DNA of 5,676 nt from Hyphomicrobiales bacterium (lineage in GTDB: Bacteria > Pseudomonadota > Alphaproteobacteria > Rhizobiales > Devosiaceae). The translations under genes were made by a program, and so were the position numbers. Shown here piece by piece: positions 1 through 5,452 of the stretch. The stretch lies in NCBI GenBank assembly GCA_015487985.1, contig WFOP01000088.1, forward strand, positions 1 through 5,676, written 5' to 3'. Numbering within the stretch: the first letter of the stretch is position 1; each line of letters starts with the position of its first letter. The notes beneath the pieces were generated by a model. The model ran no database searches. It was not told the origin of the DNA and saw only the letters and a program-made list of their open reading frames with translations.

Positions 1-74
1 CGTCGCACCCACCCGGCATGGCGAAGACGACGCTGCCGACGACCGTTCAAAAATTCCATATCGTGCTTTTTCAT
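1..74 (-). CDS. hemB: Probable delta-aminolevulinic acid dehydratase (porphobilinogen synthase), N-terminal fragment
   Basis: The minus strand from 74 to the window edge reads MKKHDMEFLNG, then RRQRRLRHAGWVRR (the last Arg comes from an incomplete CG codon). The spacing R-x-R-R-x-R-x3-W-x-R-R matches the start of alphaproteobacterial HemB, where an Arg-rich RxRRxR stretch is followed by W-x-R-R. HemB condenses two 5-aminolevulinate molecules to porphobilinogen in cytosolic heme synthesis. From memory, hemB often lies close to the ldtR-glyA-nrdR group in alphaproteobacteria, which supports the call. Only about 25 residues are visible, with no catalytic residue. The start could be the ATG at 74 or the in-frame ATG at 59. 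Neither has a good Shine-Dalgarno sequence. The frame stays open upstream to 239, but that stretch has no ATG and looks non-coding. Confidence 0.6.
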   Translation of the reverse strand, partial: MKKHDMEFLNGRRQRRLRHAGWVR

Positions 75-242
75 AATTTTAATTTGTTCTGTTTGGACCG
101 GATATATCGCTGCCTTTGTCTGTAACAGCCTAATGCCATGCCCGCCAATATCAAATCCATCAGTTTCTTGCCCGCGCACACTAAAACCGCTAGGAAGACG
201 CCAGCGCACCAGAATTAAAATACCGCTTCGGAAGTTATTTCA
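75..242. promoter_or_regulatory. Divergent intergenic region between hemB and the small membrane protein gene
   Basis: This 168-base spacer must hold the promoters for both divergent genes if the hemB call is right. It is A+T-rich near 72-90. For the plus strand a weak candidate promoter is TTGCCC at 168-173, a 17-base spacer and TAGGAA at 191-196. Both boxes match the sigma-70 consensus poorly, so this is a guess. GGAAG at 230-234 lies 8 bases before the ATG at 243 and is a good ribosome binding site for the membrane protein. No stable terminator-like hairpin is seen. Confidence 0.35.
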
Positions 243-614
243 ATGATTCAAGCCGTCACCCGTCAGATTTCCATCGTTGCACTGTTGAACGGTATTGTGG
301 ATATTGGTCGGCTTTTGGGGGTGGGCAATGGCGCTGCCAATCCCTTTGACATGTATTCGGTTGCCGGATTTGCGTTGCTTGGCGGTTTTGCATTGGCGCG
401 GGTGTTTGCCGCTGTGGGCATGTGGATCAATTCCAACTGGGGAACGCCGCTTCTGCTGGGGGTCACGACGAGCGAGTTGGCGATCTATCTGGCCGGTTAC
501 ATTCGGCTTGATATTGGATTGTTTGGTTTTGCAGCGCGCCTGATCGAAGTGATGGGGGCATTGCTGATATTGTGGTTTTTCTTTCGCCGGTGGCGCGCGG
601 AAAATCACGATTAA
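243..614 (+). CDS. Small integral membrane protein, function unknown
   Basis: The product has 123 residues and is mostly hydrophobic. Likely membrane segments are about residues 8-25 (weak), 40-62, 68-88 and 92-115, giving three or four helices, with a basic cytoplasmic tail near the end (RRWRAENHD). There is no classical signal peptide, and no catalytic or metal-binding motif is visible. The ATG at 243 is supported by GGAAG 8 bases upstream. From memory, a small multi-helix protein of the DUF6163 type sits beside ldtR in several alphaproteobacteria, and this could be that family. I cannot confirm this without a profile search. It lies 208 bases ahead of ldtR on the same strand. That gap contains its own regulatory signals, so co-transcription is uncertain. 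LdtR controls cell-wall genes, so a role in the envelope is a reasonable but unproven guess. Confidence 0.75.
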   Translation: MIQAVTRQISIVALLNGIVDIGRLLGVGNGAANPFDMYSVAGFALLGGFALARVFAAVGMWINSNWGTPLLLGVTTSELAIYLAGYIRLDIGLFGFAARLIEVMGALLILWFFFRRWRAENHD

Positions 615-716
615 CAGACAATAAAATTCTTCTTCAAAATATTTACGATAAAATAAGGTTACAATTCTGTGACCCCGAGTAACGTTTTGGAAAGCCAAAA
701 ACGCGAAGTTTCTCAG

Positions 717-753
717 TAAGATAGTGTTAAGTTTGAATCTTAAACTGATCTTA
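717..753. promoter_or_regulatory. Long imperfect dyad, candidate operator for the adjacent MarR-type regulator
   Basis: The sequence is symmetric about position 735. TAAGAT (717-722) mirrors ATCTTA (748-753), TTAAG (727-731) mirrors CTTAA (739-743), and TT (733-734) mirrors AA (736-737), so 13 of 18 position pairs match. A second, overlapping symmetry AGTTT/AAACT (730-734 and 742-746) is centred at 738. The element ends 69 bases before the ldtR start codon. MarR-family proteins bind palindromes of this general kind and often repress their own genes, so autoregulation by LdtR is the natural inference. The sequence shows only the symmetry, not the binding. Confidence 0.45.
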
Positions 754-812
754 TTTTACCTGCCATAGATTGCCCTCAACAGACATGGAAAAAATCCGTG
801 CGTTATATTAGT

Positions 813-816
813 GAGG
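813..816 (+). promoter_or_regulatory. Ribosome binding site that fixes the ldtR start
   Basis: GAGG lies 6 bases before the ATG at 823. An in-frame GTG at 811 overlaps this site and has no Shine-Dalgarno sequence of its own, so the shorter protein starting at 823 is preferred. Confidence 0.8.
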
Positions 817-822
817 CTAATT

Positions 823-1332
823 ATGAATATCAAAACGAACACGGCAGAAGTGCCCCAGGAGTCGGCCACGGCCAGCACCAAACCCCTTTATGTTGAAGCG
901 GTTTCCCGCGTTGAGCGGCTGCATCGCAGACTTCTTGATCTTATCAAGGATGAATTTGATCGCATGTCATGGGATGACATTAACCCCACTCAGGCAATTC
1001 TGATGTTTAACATTGGTGATGCGGAACTGACGGCGGGTGAATTGCGTTCCCGTGGCATGTATCTTGGCTCAAACGTTTCCTACAACCTGAAAAAGCTCGT
1101 CGATATGGGCTATATCTTTCAGGAGCGTTCAAAAGCCGACCGGCGTTCCACGCGCATTCGCCTCTCCCCCAAGGGAGAAGAAGTTGCCGAGGTGATCGAT
1201 GAACTTTATGATCGCCACATGCAATCCATCGAAAAAGTCGGCGGCCTTGGCAGTGCGGAATTTGAGGCGCTCAACACCGCCCTTGGACGGCTGGAACGTT
1301 TTTGGGTCGATCAGATTCTTTACAAACTCTAA
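823..1332 (+). CDS. ldtR: MarR-family winged-helix transcriptional regulator, LdtR type
   Basis: This is a cytosolic dimeric DNA-binding regulator of 169 residues. After a polar 20-residue tail, the sequence matches the alphaproteobacterial LdtR group: an N-terminal helix with RVERLHRRLLDLIKDEFDR (about 29-47), then INPTQAILMFNIGDAELTAGELRSRG (53-78), a recognition-helix region GSNVSYNLKKLVDMGYI (82-98), a basic wing DRRSTRIRLSPKG (106-118) and a C-terminal dimer helix. In Liberibacter and Sinorhizobium, LdtR controls an L,D-transpeptidase gene and stress tolerance, linking it to peptidoglycan remodelling. Transfer of that role to this organism is inference. The length is normal and the DNA-binding core looks intact. 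A long dyad 69 bases upstream of the ATG is a candidate autoregulatory site. A structured spacer separates it from the next gene, so it may form its own transcription unit. Confidence 0.88.
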   Translation: MNIKTNTAEVPQESATASTKPLYVEAVSRVERLHRRLLDLIKDEFDRMSWDDINPTQAILMFNIGDAELTAGELRSRGMYLGSNVSYNLKKLVDMGYIFQERSKADRRSTRIRLSPKGEEVAEVIDELYDRHMQSIEKVGGLGSAEFEALNTALGRLERFWVDQILYKL

Positions 1333-1378
1333 AGCAAAACACATCGGACGAACTGAACGCGTCCACCAATCATATCGT

Positions 1379-1399
1379 GGGCGGGTAAAACCTCCGCCC
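1379..1399 (+). other. G+C-rich stem-loop
   Basis: GGGCGG (1379-1384) pairs perfectly with CCGCCC (1394-1399) across a 9-base loop. It begins 47 bases after the ldtR stop codon and is followed, 6 bases later, by a second and longer stem-loop. There is no T-run, so alone it is not an intrinsic terminator. Confidence 0.45.
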
Positions 1400-1405
1400 C
1401 AGCCT

Positions 1406-1444
1406 CCAAAGCTGGCCAGAGCAATGTCTTTGGCCAGACTTTGG
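1406..1444 (+). terminator. Strong stem-loop downstream of ldtR, possible terminator
   Basis: CCAAAGCTGGCCA (1406-1418) pairs with TGGCCAGACTTTGG (1431-1444): 13 base pairs with a single bulged A at 1438 and a 12-base loop. The following bases, CGTTTGTCTTGTCC, are only moderately T-rich, so termination may be partial. An alternative is that it is a structural element of the leader of the small gene and glyA. The pairing itself is certain from the sequence; the function is not. Confidence 0.45.
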
Positions 1445-1501
1445 CGTTTGTCTTGTCCTGAGGGGCCAGCCATTGAAGAGCGGGCTTGTGGATGCTAAAC
1501 A

Positions 1502-1717
1502 ATGCTGATGGCAAATTCTTCACCCCCCAAGGGTTCTCAAAGAGAGACTTTTTTTGAATTTACTTCCATGGGCACGCAAATTCGCGTGGCGGCCATTGAT
1601 TCTGAAACCGGCATTGAAGTTATCATTATCGCCCCCGCCTCAGCCTCCCAGCTTCATATGCAAAGAGTTGCAAAGGCCAAACTGGATCGCCGACTGGCCA
1701 AGGAAACCGGTAACTAA
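1502..1717 (+). CDS. Small conserved-type protein, probably DUF6898 family
   Basis: The product has 71 residues. After a disordered, Ser/Pro-rich start, the core runs from [15 protein letters not shown] (about 15-29) through [20 protein letters not shown] (30-49), followed by a charged amphipathic helix (about 50-68). The predicted fold is three short beta strands and a C-terminal helix. There is no signal peptide, membrane segment or Cys/His cluster. I recall proteins with this FFEFT...AID..TG.EV...PASA pattern just upstream of glyA in Rhodospirillales and relatives, annotated DUF6898, with no assigned function. The recollection is fairly good but not checked. The ATG at 1502 has GTGGA 9 bases before it. 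A second in-frame ATG at 1508 is possible. The gene ends 122 bases before glyA. A role tied to serine/glycine metabolism is suggested only by position. Confidence 0.75.
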   Translation: MLMANSSPPKGSQRETFFEFTSMGTQIRVAAIDSETGIEVIIIAPASASQLHMQRVAKAKLDRRLAKETGN

Positions 1718-1839
1718 TCAGGGGTTTTTGCGCATTTTGTTCTTTCCCGCCCCGGGTGTCTTTCTTTGCTTGGGTTGCACCATCTAGTGTGATAAGCGAA
1801 TTTTATTGTTCAATCCGTCATATTTTTTACGAGGCAAGC
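1718..1839 (+). promoter_or_regulatory. glyA: glyA upstream region
   Basis: This 122-base spacer becomes A+T-rich toward its end (1799-1829), as expected for a promoter or unstructured leader. TTGCAC at 1775-1780 and TATTTT at 1821-1826 resemble promoter boxes but do not have the right spacing to each other. I therefore cannot assign a promoter, and read-through from the small upstream gene is equally possible. No stable hairpin or riboswitch-like structure was found. Confidence 0.35.
1831..1834 (+). promoter_or_regulatory. glyA: Ribosome binding site that fixes the glyA start
   Basis: GAGG lies 5 bases before the ATG at 1840. The reading frame is open further upstream to a GTG at 1756, but the extra 28 residues ([11 protein letters not shown]...) do not resemble any GlyA N-terminus, and that GTG lacks a Shine-Dalgarno sequence. 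Confidence 0.85.
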
Positions 1840-3135
1840 ATGACCGCTCAAACCCCAAACGCGCCATTTTTTACAAAAACTCTGGCGCAGGCTGATGCAC
1901 AAATTTTTGATGCCGTCGGCAAAGAACACCAGCGTCAACAGGTGGAACTGGAATTGATCGCCTCTGAAAATATCGTTTCCAGCGCTGTGCTGGAAGCGCA
2001 GGGCACCGTGTTGACCAACAAATATGCAGAAGGCTATCCCGGCCGCCGCTATTATGGGGGGTGTCAGCATGTGGATGTGGTGGAAACCCTTGCCATCGAG
2101 CGCGCCAAAGAACTGTTTGGCGCAGGTTTCGCCAATGTGCAACCTAATTCGGGCTCGCAGGCAAATCAGGCTGTTTTTCTGGCCCTTTTACAACCCGGGG
2201 ATACCTTTTTGGGGCTTGACCTTAAAGCGGGGGGACATTTGACACACGGCTCCCCGGTAAATATTTCGGGGAAATGGTTCAAGGCCGTCTCCTATGGCGT
2301 TGGGCAAACCGATTGCCTTATTGACATGGACGAGGTTGAGCGCGTTGCCAAAGAACATAAACCAAAGCTGATTATTGCCGGTGGTTCCGCCTATTCAAGG
2401 CCTTGGGATTTCGCTCGTTTTCGTGCCATTGCTGATGAGATAGGCGCCTATCTCATGGTGGATATGGCCCATTTTGCCGGGTTGGTTGCCGGCGGTGTCC
2501 ACGCGTCCCCCGTCCCCCATGCCCATGTCTGCACCACCACAACCCACAAAACCCTTCGTGGGCCGCGCGGCGGCATGATCCTCACAAATGACGAAGCGAT
2601 TGCCAAGAAAATCAATTCAGCCGTATTCCCCGGCCTGCAAGGCGGTCCTTTAATGCACGTTATTGCCGGTAAGGCAGTTGCTTTCAAAGAAGCCCTGAGC
2701 AAAGACTTCAAAACCTATGCCGCCAACGTGGTGGCAAATGCGCAGGCCCTTTCCGATGCGCTCATAGCGGGGGGGCTGGATGTGGTTTCAGGGGGCACGG
2801 ATAATCATCTGATGCTGGTTGATCTGCGTAAAAAGAACGCCACGGGGAAACGCGCAGAAGCCGGCCTTGGCCGCGCCCTGATAACCTGCAACAAGAACGG
2901 CATTCCCTTTGACCCCGAAAAACCCTTTGTGACATCGGGTATTCGCCTTGGCTCACCCGCCGGTACAACACGCGGGTTTGGCACGGCTGAATTCACCTAT
3001 ATCGGGGAATTGATCGTTGAAGTTCTTGAAGGCTTGCGCGCCGTTGGCCCTGAAGAAGAAAACAGCGCGGTTGAAGCTGCCGTCCGGGAAAAAGTCAAAG
3101 CGCTAACCGATCGTTTTCCCATCTATCCACTTTGA
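1840..3135 (+). CDS. glyA: Serine hydroxymethyltransferase
   Basis: This cytosolic, pyridoxal-phosphate-dependent fold-type I enzyme interconverts serine plus tetrahydrofolate with glycine plus 5,10-methylene-tetrahydrofolate, the main source of one-carbon units. The 431-residue length is normal. Visible family motifs are LELIASEN (37-44), [15 protein letters not shown] (60-74) with the catalytic Glu64, VDMAHFAG (207-214) with the PLP-contacting Asp208 and His211, the Schiff-base lysine in TTTTHK (Lys237), and [10 protein letters not shown] (365-374) with the carboxylate-binding Arg369. All key residues are present, so the enzyme should be active. The gene is followed 17 bases later by nrdR, and these two are very commonly adjacent in alphaproteobacteria. 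A G7 tract lies at 2769-2775 within codons for Ala-Gly-Gly-Leu. Confidence 0.98.
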   Translation: MTAQTPNAPFFTKTLAQADAQIFDAVGKEHQRQQVELELIASENIVSSAVLEAQGTVLTNKYAEGYPGRRYYGGCQHVDVVETLAIERAKELFGAGFANVQPNSGSQANQAVFLALLQPGDTFLGLDLKAGGHLTHGSPVNISGKWFKAVSYGVGQTDCLIDMDEVERVAKEHKPKLIIAGGSAYSRPWDFARFRAIADEIGAYLMVDMAHFAGLVAGGVHASPVPHAHVCTTTTHKTLRGPRGGMILTNDEAIAKKINSAVFPGLQGGPLMHVIAGKAVAFKEALSKDFKTYAANVVANAQALSDALIAGGLDVVSGGTDNHLMLVDLRKKNATGKRAEAGLGRALITCNKNGIPFDPEKPFVTSGIRLGSPAGTTRGFGTAEFTYIGELIVEVLEGLRAVGPEEENSAVEAAVREKVKALTDRFPIYPL

Positions 3136-3152
3136 AACGGAACTGAATAAAA

Positions 3153-3614
3153 ATGCGTTGCCCCTATTGCACAAGTCAGGACACACAGGTCAAGGATTCC
3201 CGCCCTACCGAGGATTCAAACGCCATTCGTCGTCGACGTATCTGCAATGGGTGCGGGGGACGTTTTACCACCTTTGAACGGGTGCAGTTGCGCGATTTGC
3301 TTGTGATAAAAAAATCTGGCCGCAAAGTCCTCTTCGAACGCGAAAAACTGGCCCGAAGTGTCAACACGGCCCTGCGCAAACGTTCAGTGGACAGTGAGCG
3401 GGTGGAGCGCATGATTTCAGGGATCGTGCGCCAACTGGAAAGCATGGGCGAAGCGGAAATCGAATCCGGCAGGATTGGCGAATTCGTCATGGATGGTCTT
3501 AAAGGGCTGGACGATGTGGCCTTTGTGCGCTTCGCTTCCGTCTACAAAAACTTTTCCGCCGCACAAGACTTCGTTGTGTTTCTGGCGGATCTGGACAAAG
3601 ATGAAACCGAATAA
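3153..3614 (+). CDS. nrdR: Transcriptional repressor NrdR
   Basis: NrdR senses ATP/dATP and represses ribonucleotide reductase genes by binding NrdR boxes, usually in pairs. The 153-residue protein has the complete architecture: a zinc ribbon with Cys3, Cys6, Cys31 and Cys34 (MRCPYC and ICNGCG), the conserved basic stretch VKDSRPTED...AIRRRRIC, then an ATP-cone domain from about residue 49 ([20 protein letters not shown]) to about 139, ending in [16 protein letters not shown]. The ATG lies 11 bases after GGA (3139-3141), a rather weak ribosome binding site, so translation may partly depend on coupling to glyA, which ends 17 bases upstream. I saw no NrdR-box pair in this window, consistent with its targets lying elsewhere. 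Confidence 0.98.
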   Translation: MRCPYCTSQDTQVKDSRPTEDSNAIRRRRICNGCGGRFTTFERVQLRDLLVIKKSGRKVLFEREKLARSVNTALRKRSVDSERVERMISGIVRQLESMGEAEIESGRIGEFVMDGLKGLDDVAFVRFASVYKNFSAAQDFVVFLADLDKDETE

Positions 3615-3664
3615 TTTCATACGTCTTTACTTAACTGAATCATTTTATCCGCTGGAGCCGATAA
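3615..3664 (+). other. Short nrdR-nusB spacer where riboflavin genes are often found
   Basis: Only 50 bases separate nrdR and nusB. In many alphaproteobacteria ribD, ribE, ribH and sometimes ribBA occupy this position. No remnant of these genes is visible. The spacer is A+T-rich and contains GGAG at 3654-3657, 7 bases before the GTG at 3665, which acts as the nusB ribosome binding site. Confidence 0.6.
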
Positions 3665-4153
3665 GTGCCTGAAAATACTAAAAAAACACCAACAAAAGGC
3701 GCAGTAAAAACTGCAAATCAACGCGGCGCAGCGCGATTGGCAGCGGTGCAGGCCCTGTATCAGATGGATATCGGGGGCACGGATTTGGCGTCAGTTCTGA
3801 CCCAGTTCGCCGTGCGTACTGCGCAAGGGGATGTGGATGGGGAAACCTATCTGCCCGCTGATGTGGATTTTTTGGGTCAGATCGTAAAAGGGGTTCTAAA
3901 ACATCAGCTCACCCTTGATCCGGTGCTGCATGAAAACCTGAGCGATGACTGGCCATTGGCGCGCATTGATTCCACATTGCGGGCAGTTTTGCGTGCAGGA
4001 GCCTTTGAGCTGATCTATCGCCGTGATATCCCCCCAAAAGTGGTCATTAGTGAATATGTGGACGTGGCAAACGCCTTTTTCGATGGTGAAGTGCCGGGCA
4101 TGGTCAACGCCGTGCTGGATAAAATTTCTAACAACCTGCCCACGGAAAGTTGA
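3665..4153 (+). CDS. nusB: Transcription antitermination factor NusB
   Basis: NusB pairs with NusE (ribosomal protein S10) to bind boxA RNA and assemble the antitermination complex on rRNA operons. The 162-residue protein has a basic, disordered N-terminal extension (MPENTKKTPTKGAVK), then the family opening RGAARLAAVQALYQMDIGG (about 20-38), and a typical C-terminal half with DWPLARIDSTLRAVLRAGAFEL, PPKVVISEYVDVANAFF and GMVNAVLDKIS. It is all-helical by prediction, and the length is normal. The start is a GTG, supported by GGAG 7 bases upstream. No in-frame ATG exists before the conserved core is already under way. It sits 50 bases after nrdR and 5 bases before the MFS gene, so it is probably in the same transcript as both. 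Confidence 0.95.
   Translation: MPENTKKTPTKGAVKTANQRGAARLAAVQALYQMDIGGTDLASVLTQFAVRTAQGDVDGETYLPADVDFLGQIVKGVLKHQLTLDPVLHENLSDDWPLARIDSTLRAVLRAGAFELIYRRDIPPKVVISEYVDVANAFFDGEVPGMVNAVLDKISNNLPTES
4144..4149 (+). promoter_or_regulatory. Ribosome binding site of the MFS gene inside the end of nusB
   Basis: GGAAAG lies 9 bases before the ATG at 4159, so that start is preferred. A TTG in the same frame at 4150 directly abuts this site and would be too close. Translation is probably coupled to the nusB stop codon (4151-4153). Confidence 0.65.
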
Positions 4154-4158
4154 GTGCC

Positions 4159-5409
4159 ATGCCCATAGATTTTCCGGTTTCAGCGCCTCCCTCAACAACC
4201 CCGCCAGACTTTAACAGAAAGAAATCCCTGCGAAATATTGCGCTTTTGTCGATGTCCCAGGCCCTTAACGGTTCTTCACAGGGCATTGTGATGTCCGTTG
4301 GTGCGTTGGCCGGGGTCATACTGGCCCCCGACCCGGTTTTAGCGACCCTGCCGGCGACCATCATGATTATCGGACTGGCCCTGACCGCCATTCCCGCAAC
4401 CATGGCCATTGATCGCCTTGGGCCAAAACATGGCTTTATGCTGGGGGCGGCGTTGGCGTTTGTGGGGGGGCTGAGCGCCAGTTATGCGGTTAGCGTATCC
4501 AGCTTTCTCTATTTCTGCATTGCGCTGGCACTTGTGGGGGCAGGGGCCGCCTTTGCCCAGCAATATCGCTTTGCCGCCGCCGATAGCGTTGCTGATCAGT
4601 GGAAAGCGCGGGCAATTTCATTTGTGCTGCTGGGGGGGGTGCTGGCCGGATTTTTAGGGCCGCGCCTGTCATTTATCGCCAAGGACTGGATAAACGGCGC
4701 TGAATTTGCCGGTTCTTTTTTGATGATCTCGGGGCTGGCATTCGTTGCGCTGATATTGTTGAGCTTTACGAAACTCGCCCCGCTTGCCAAGCCCCAAGAA
4801 TACGAATCATCAGGGCGTACCCTTGGGGAATTGATTAAAACGCCTGCGGTGTTTGTGCCGATAATTTCGGGCATGGCGACCTATTCCCTCATGACATTTG
4901 TAATGATTGCGGCGCCCCTTGCCATGGTTACAGTATGCGGCCACTCAGTGGAAACCGCCACCACAGCCATTCAATGGCATATCGTGGCGATGTTTGCCCC
5001 CAGTTTTGTGACCGGCATTATCATTGATAAAATAGGCGCCCATCTTACGACCGGAATTGGCCTGTTTTTGATACTGCTGTGCGCGGCCATTTCTTTGAAT
5101 GGCGTTTCAGAATGGCACTTTTATATTGCAATGATTTTGCTTGGTGTGGGGTGGAATTTTGGCTTTATCGGCTCAACAACACTGCTTTCCAAGGCTTATT
5201 CACCTGCTGAGGCGGCAAAAACCAAGGGGCTGAACGAGCAATTGGTTTTTGGCTCCATGGTGCTGGCGTCAATTGGCTCGGGTGCATTGCTGCAACTGAT
5301 TGGCTGGCAGTCGGTCAATGTGCTGGTTATTCCTGTTGCCACCGCCACAATTGCACTTCTGGCCTGGGGCGAGGCCCTGCATCGGCGCCAGCAAAAGCTG
5401 GCGATCTGA
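4159..5409 (+). CDS. Major facilitator superfamily transporter, substrate unknown
   Basis: The 416-residue inner-membrane protein has a cytoplasmic Pro-rich N-terminus (about 1-25) and roughly twelve hydrophobic helices in two halves, joined by a hydrophilic loop at about 205-228 (KLAPLAKPQEYESSGRTLGE). The loop between helices 2 and 3 carries DRLGPKHG (85-92), a variant of MFS motif A. A weaker copy, DKIGAH (290-295), marks the matching loop in the second half. AQQYRFAAAD (133-142), near the end of helix 4, is the most distinctive stretch. These features show an MFS secondary carrier but not its substrate. The gene follows nusB by 5 bases and converges on bamE. A riboflavin-type transporter is conceivable because the riboflavin genes usually found here are missing, but no sequence feature supports that. 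An eight-G run lies at 4632-4639. Confidence 0.9.
   Translation: MPIDFPVSAPPSTTPPDFNRKKSLRNIALLSMSQALNGSSQGIVMSVGALAGVILAPDPVLATLPATIMIIGLALTAIPATMAIDRLGPKHGFMLGAALAFVGGLSASYAVSVSSFLYFCIALALVGAGAAFAQQYRFAAADSVADQWKARAISFVLLGGVLAGFLGPRLSFIAKDWINGAEFAGSFLMISGLAFVALILLSFTKLAPLAKPQEYESSGRTLGELIKTPAVFVPIISGMATYSLMTFVMIAAPLAMVTVCGHSVETATTAIQWHIVAMFAPSFVTGIIIDKIGAHLTTGIGLFLILLCAAISLNGVSEWHFYIAMILLGVGWNFGFIGSTTLLSKAYSPAEAAKTKGLNEQLVFGSMVLASIGSGALLQLIGWQSVNVLVIPVATATIALLAWGEALHRRQQKLAI
4632..4639 (+). repeat. Eight-G homopolymer inside the MFS gene
   Basis: Eight consecutive G bases encode part of Leu-Leu-Gly-Gly-Val in helix 5 of the transporter. A second run of seven G lies at 4464-4470 in the same gene. 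Such tracts can slip during replication and shift the frame. In this sequence the frame is intact. Confidence 0.6.
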
Positions 5410-5452
5410 GCGGGCGGTTCAAATTTGAGAAACAGGCTGTTAAAAACGCGCC
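5410..5452. other. Convergent spacer between the MFS gene and bamE
   Basis: Only 43 bases separate the two stop codons. No hairpin followed by a T-run is present on either strand. There is a perfect 10-base palindrome, TCAAATTTGA, at 5419-5428, which has no loop and would not act as a terminator. Any termination here may be Rho-dependent or overlapping. Confidence 0.5.

Larger units (their letters stand above)
615..822 (+). promoter_or_regulatory. A+T-rich regulatory region upstream of ldtR
   Basis: This 208-base spacer has no supported coding frame. It contains a good -10-like hexamer TAAAAT at 649-654 without a convincing -35, a short hairpin TTTTGG/CCAAAA (685-690 and 695-700, four-base loop AAAG), and the dyad listed separately at 717-753. 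A second -10-like hexamer, TATATT at 804-809, is too close to the start codon to give a normal leader. The hairpin at 685-700 is not followed by a T-run, so I do not call a terminator for the membrane protein gene. Confidence 0.45.
1333..1501 (+). other. Structured spacer between ldtR and the small conserved gene
   Basis: I find no supported coding frame in these 169 bases. They hold two stem-loops in succession, at 1379-1399 and 1406-1444, and a downstream segment GGCCAGC (1464-1470) that can pair with GCTGGCC (1411-1417), which lies in the first arm of the second stem-loop. GTGGA at 1488-1492 lies 9 bases before the ATG at 1502 and is the likely ribosome binding site. The spacer could be the 3' end of the ldtR transcript, the 5' leader of the small gene and glyA, or both. 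It does not match a riboswitch class that I can recognise by eye, including the glycine and SAM types. Confidence 0.4.

Noticed and set aside
76..221. Inverted nine-base pair ATTTTAATT (76-84) and AATTAAAAT (213-221) flanking the divergent region
   Set aside because: Short A+T-only words are expected by chance in such a region, and the arms are about 130 bases apart.
75..239. Minus-strand frame open from 239 through to the hemB start, reading about 55 extra residues
   Set aside because: It has no ATG, its only candidate GTG (209) lacks a Shine-Dalgarno sequence, and HemB proteins do not normally carry such an extension. The plus-strand frame 1 is open over the same stretch, so openness here is not informative.
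240..698. 152-residue minus-strand frame across the membrane protein gene and the following spacer
   Set aside because: Its composition is that of a shadow (rich in His, Gln, Lys, Arg and Pro opposite hydrophobic codons), with no recognisable domain, and the plus-strand frame has a good ribosome binding site and coherent membrane helices.
811..822. GTG start of ldtR four codons upstream
   Set aside because: The GTG overlaps the ribosome binding site that serves the ATG at 823.
1129..1473. Minus-strand and plus-strand frames of about 100 residues across the end of ldtR and the spacer
   Set aside because: They overlap ldtR antisense or out of frame, have low-complexity Pro/Arg-rich translations and no ribosome binding site.
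1756..1839. 28-residue N-terminal extension of GlyA from the GTG at 1756
   Set aside because: The extension has no similarity to GlyA N-termini, and the ATG at 1840 has a well-spaced GAGG.
3630..3650. Loose similarity of CTTAACTGAATCATTTTATCC before nusB to part of the ldtR dyad region
   Set aside because: The match needs several gaps and mismatches and lacks the partner half of the dyad, so a second operator is not supported.
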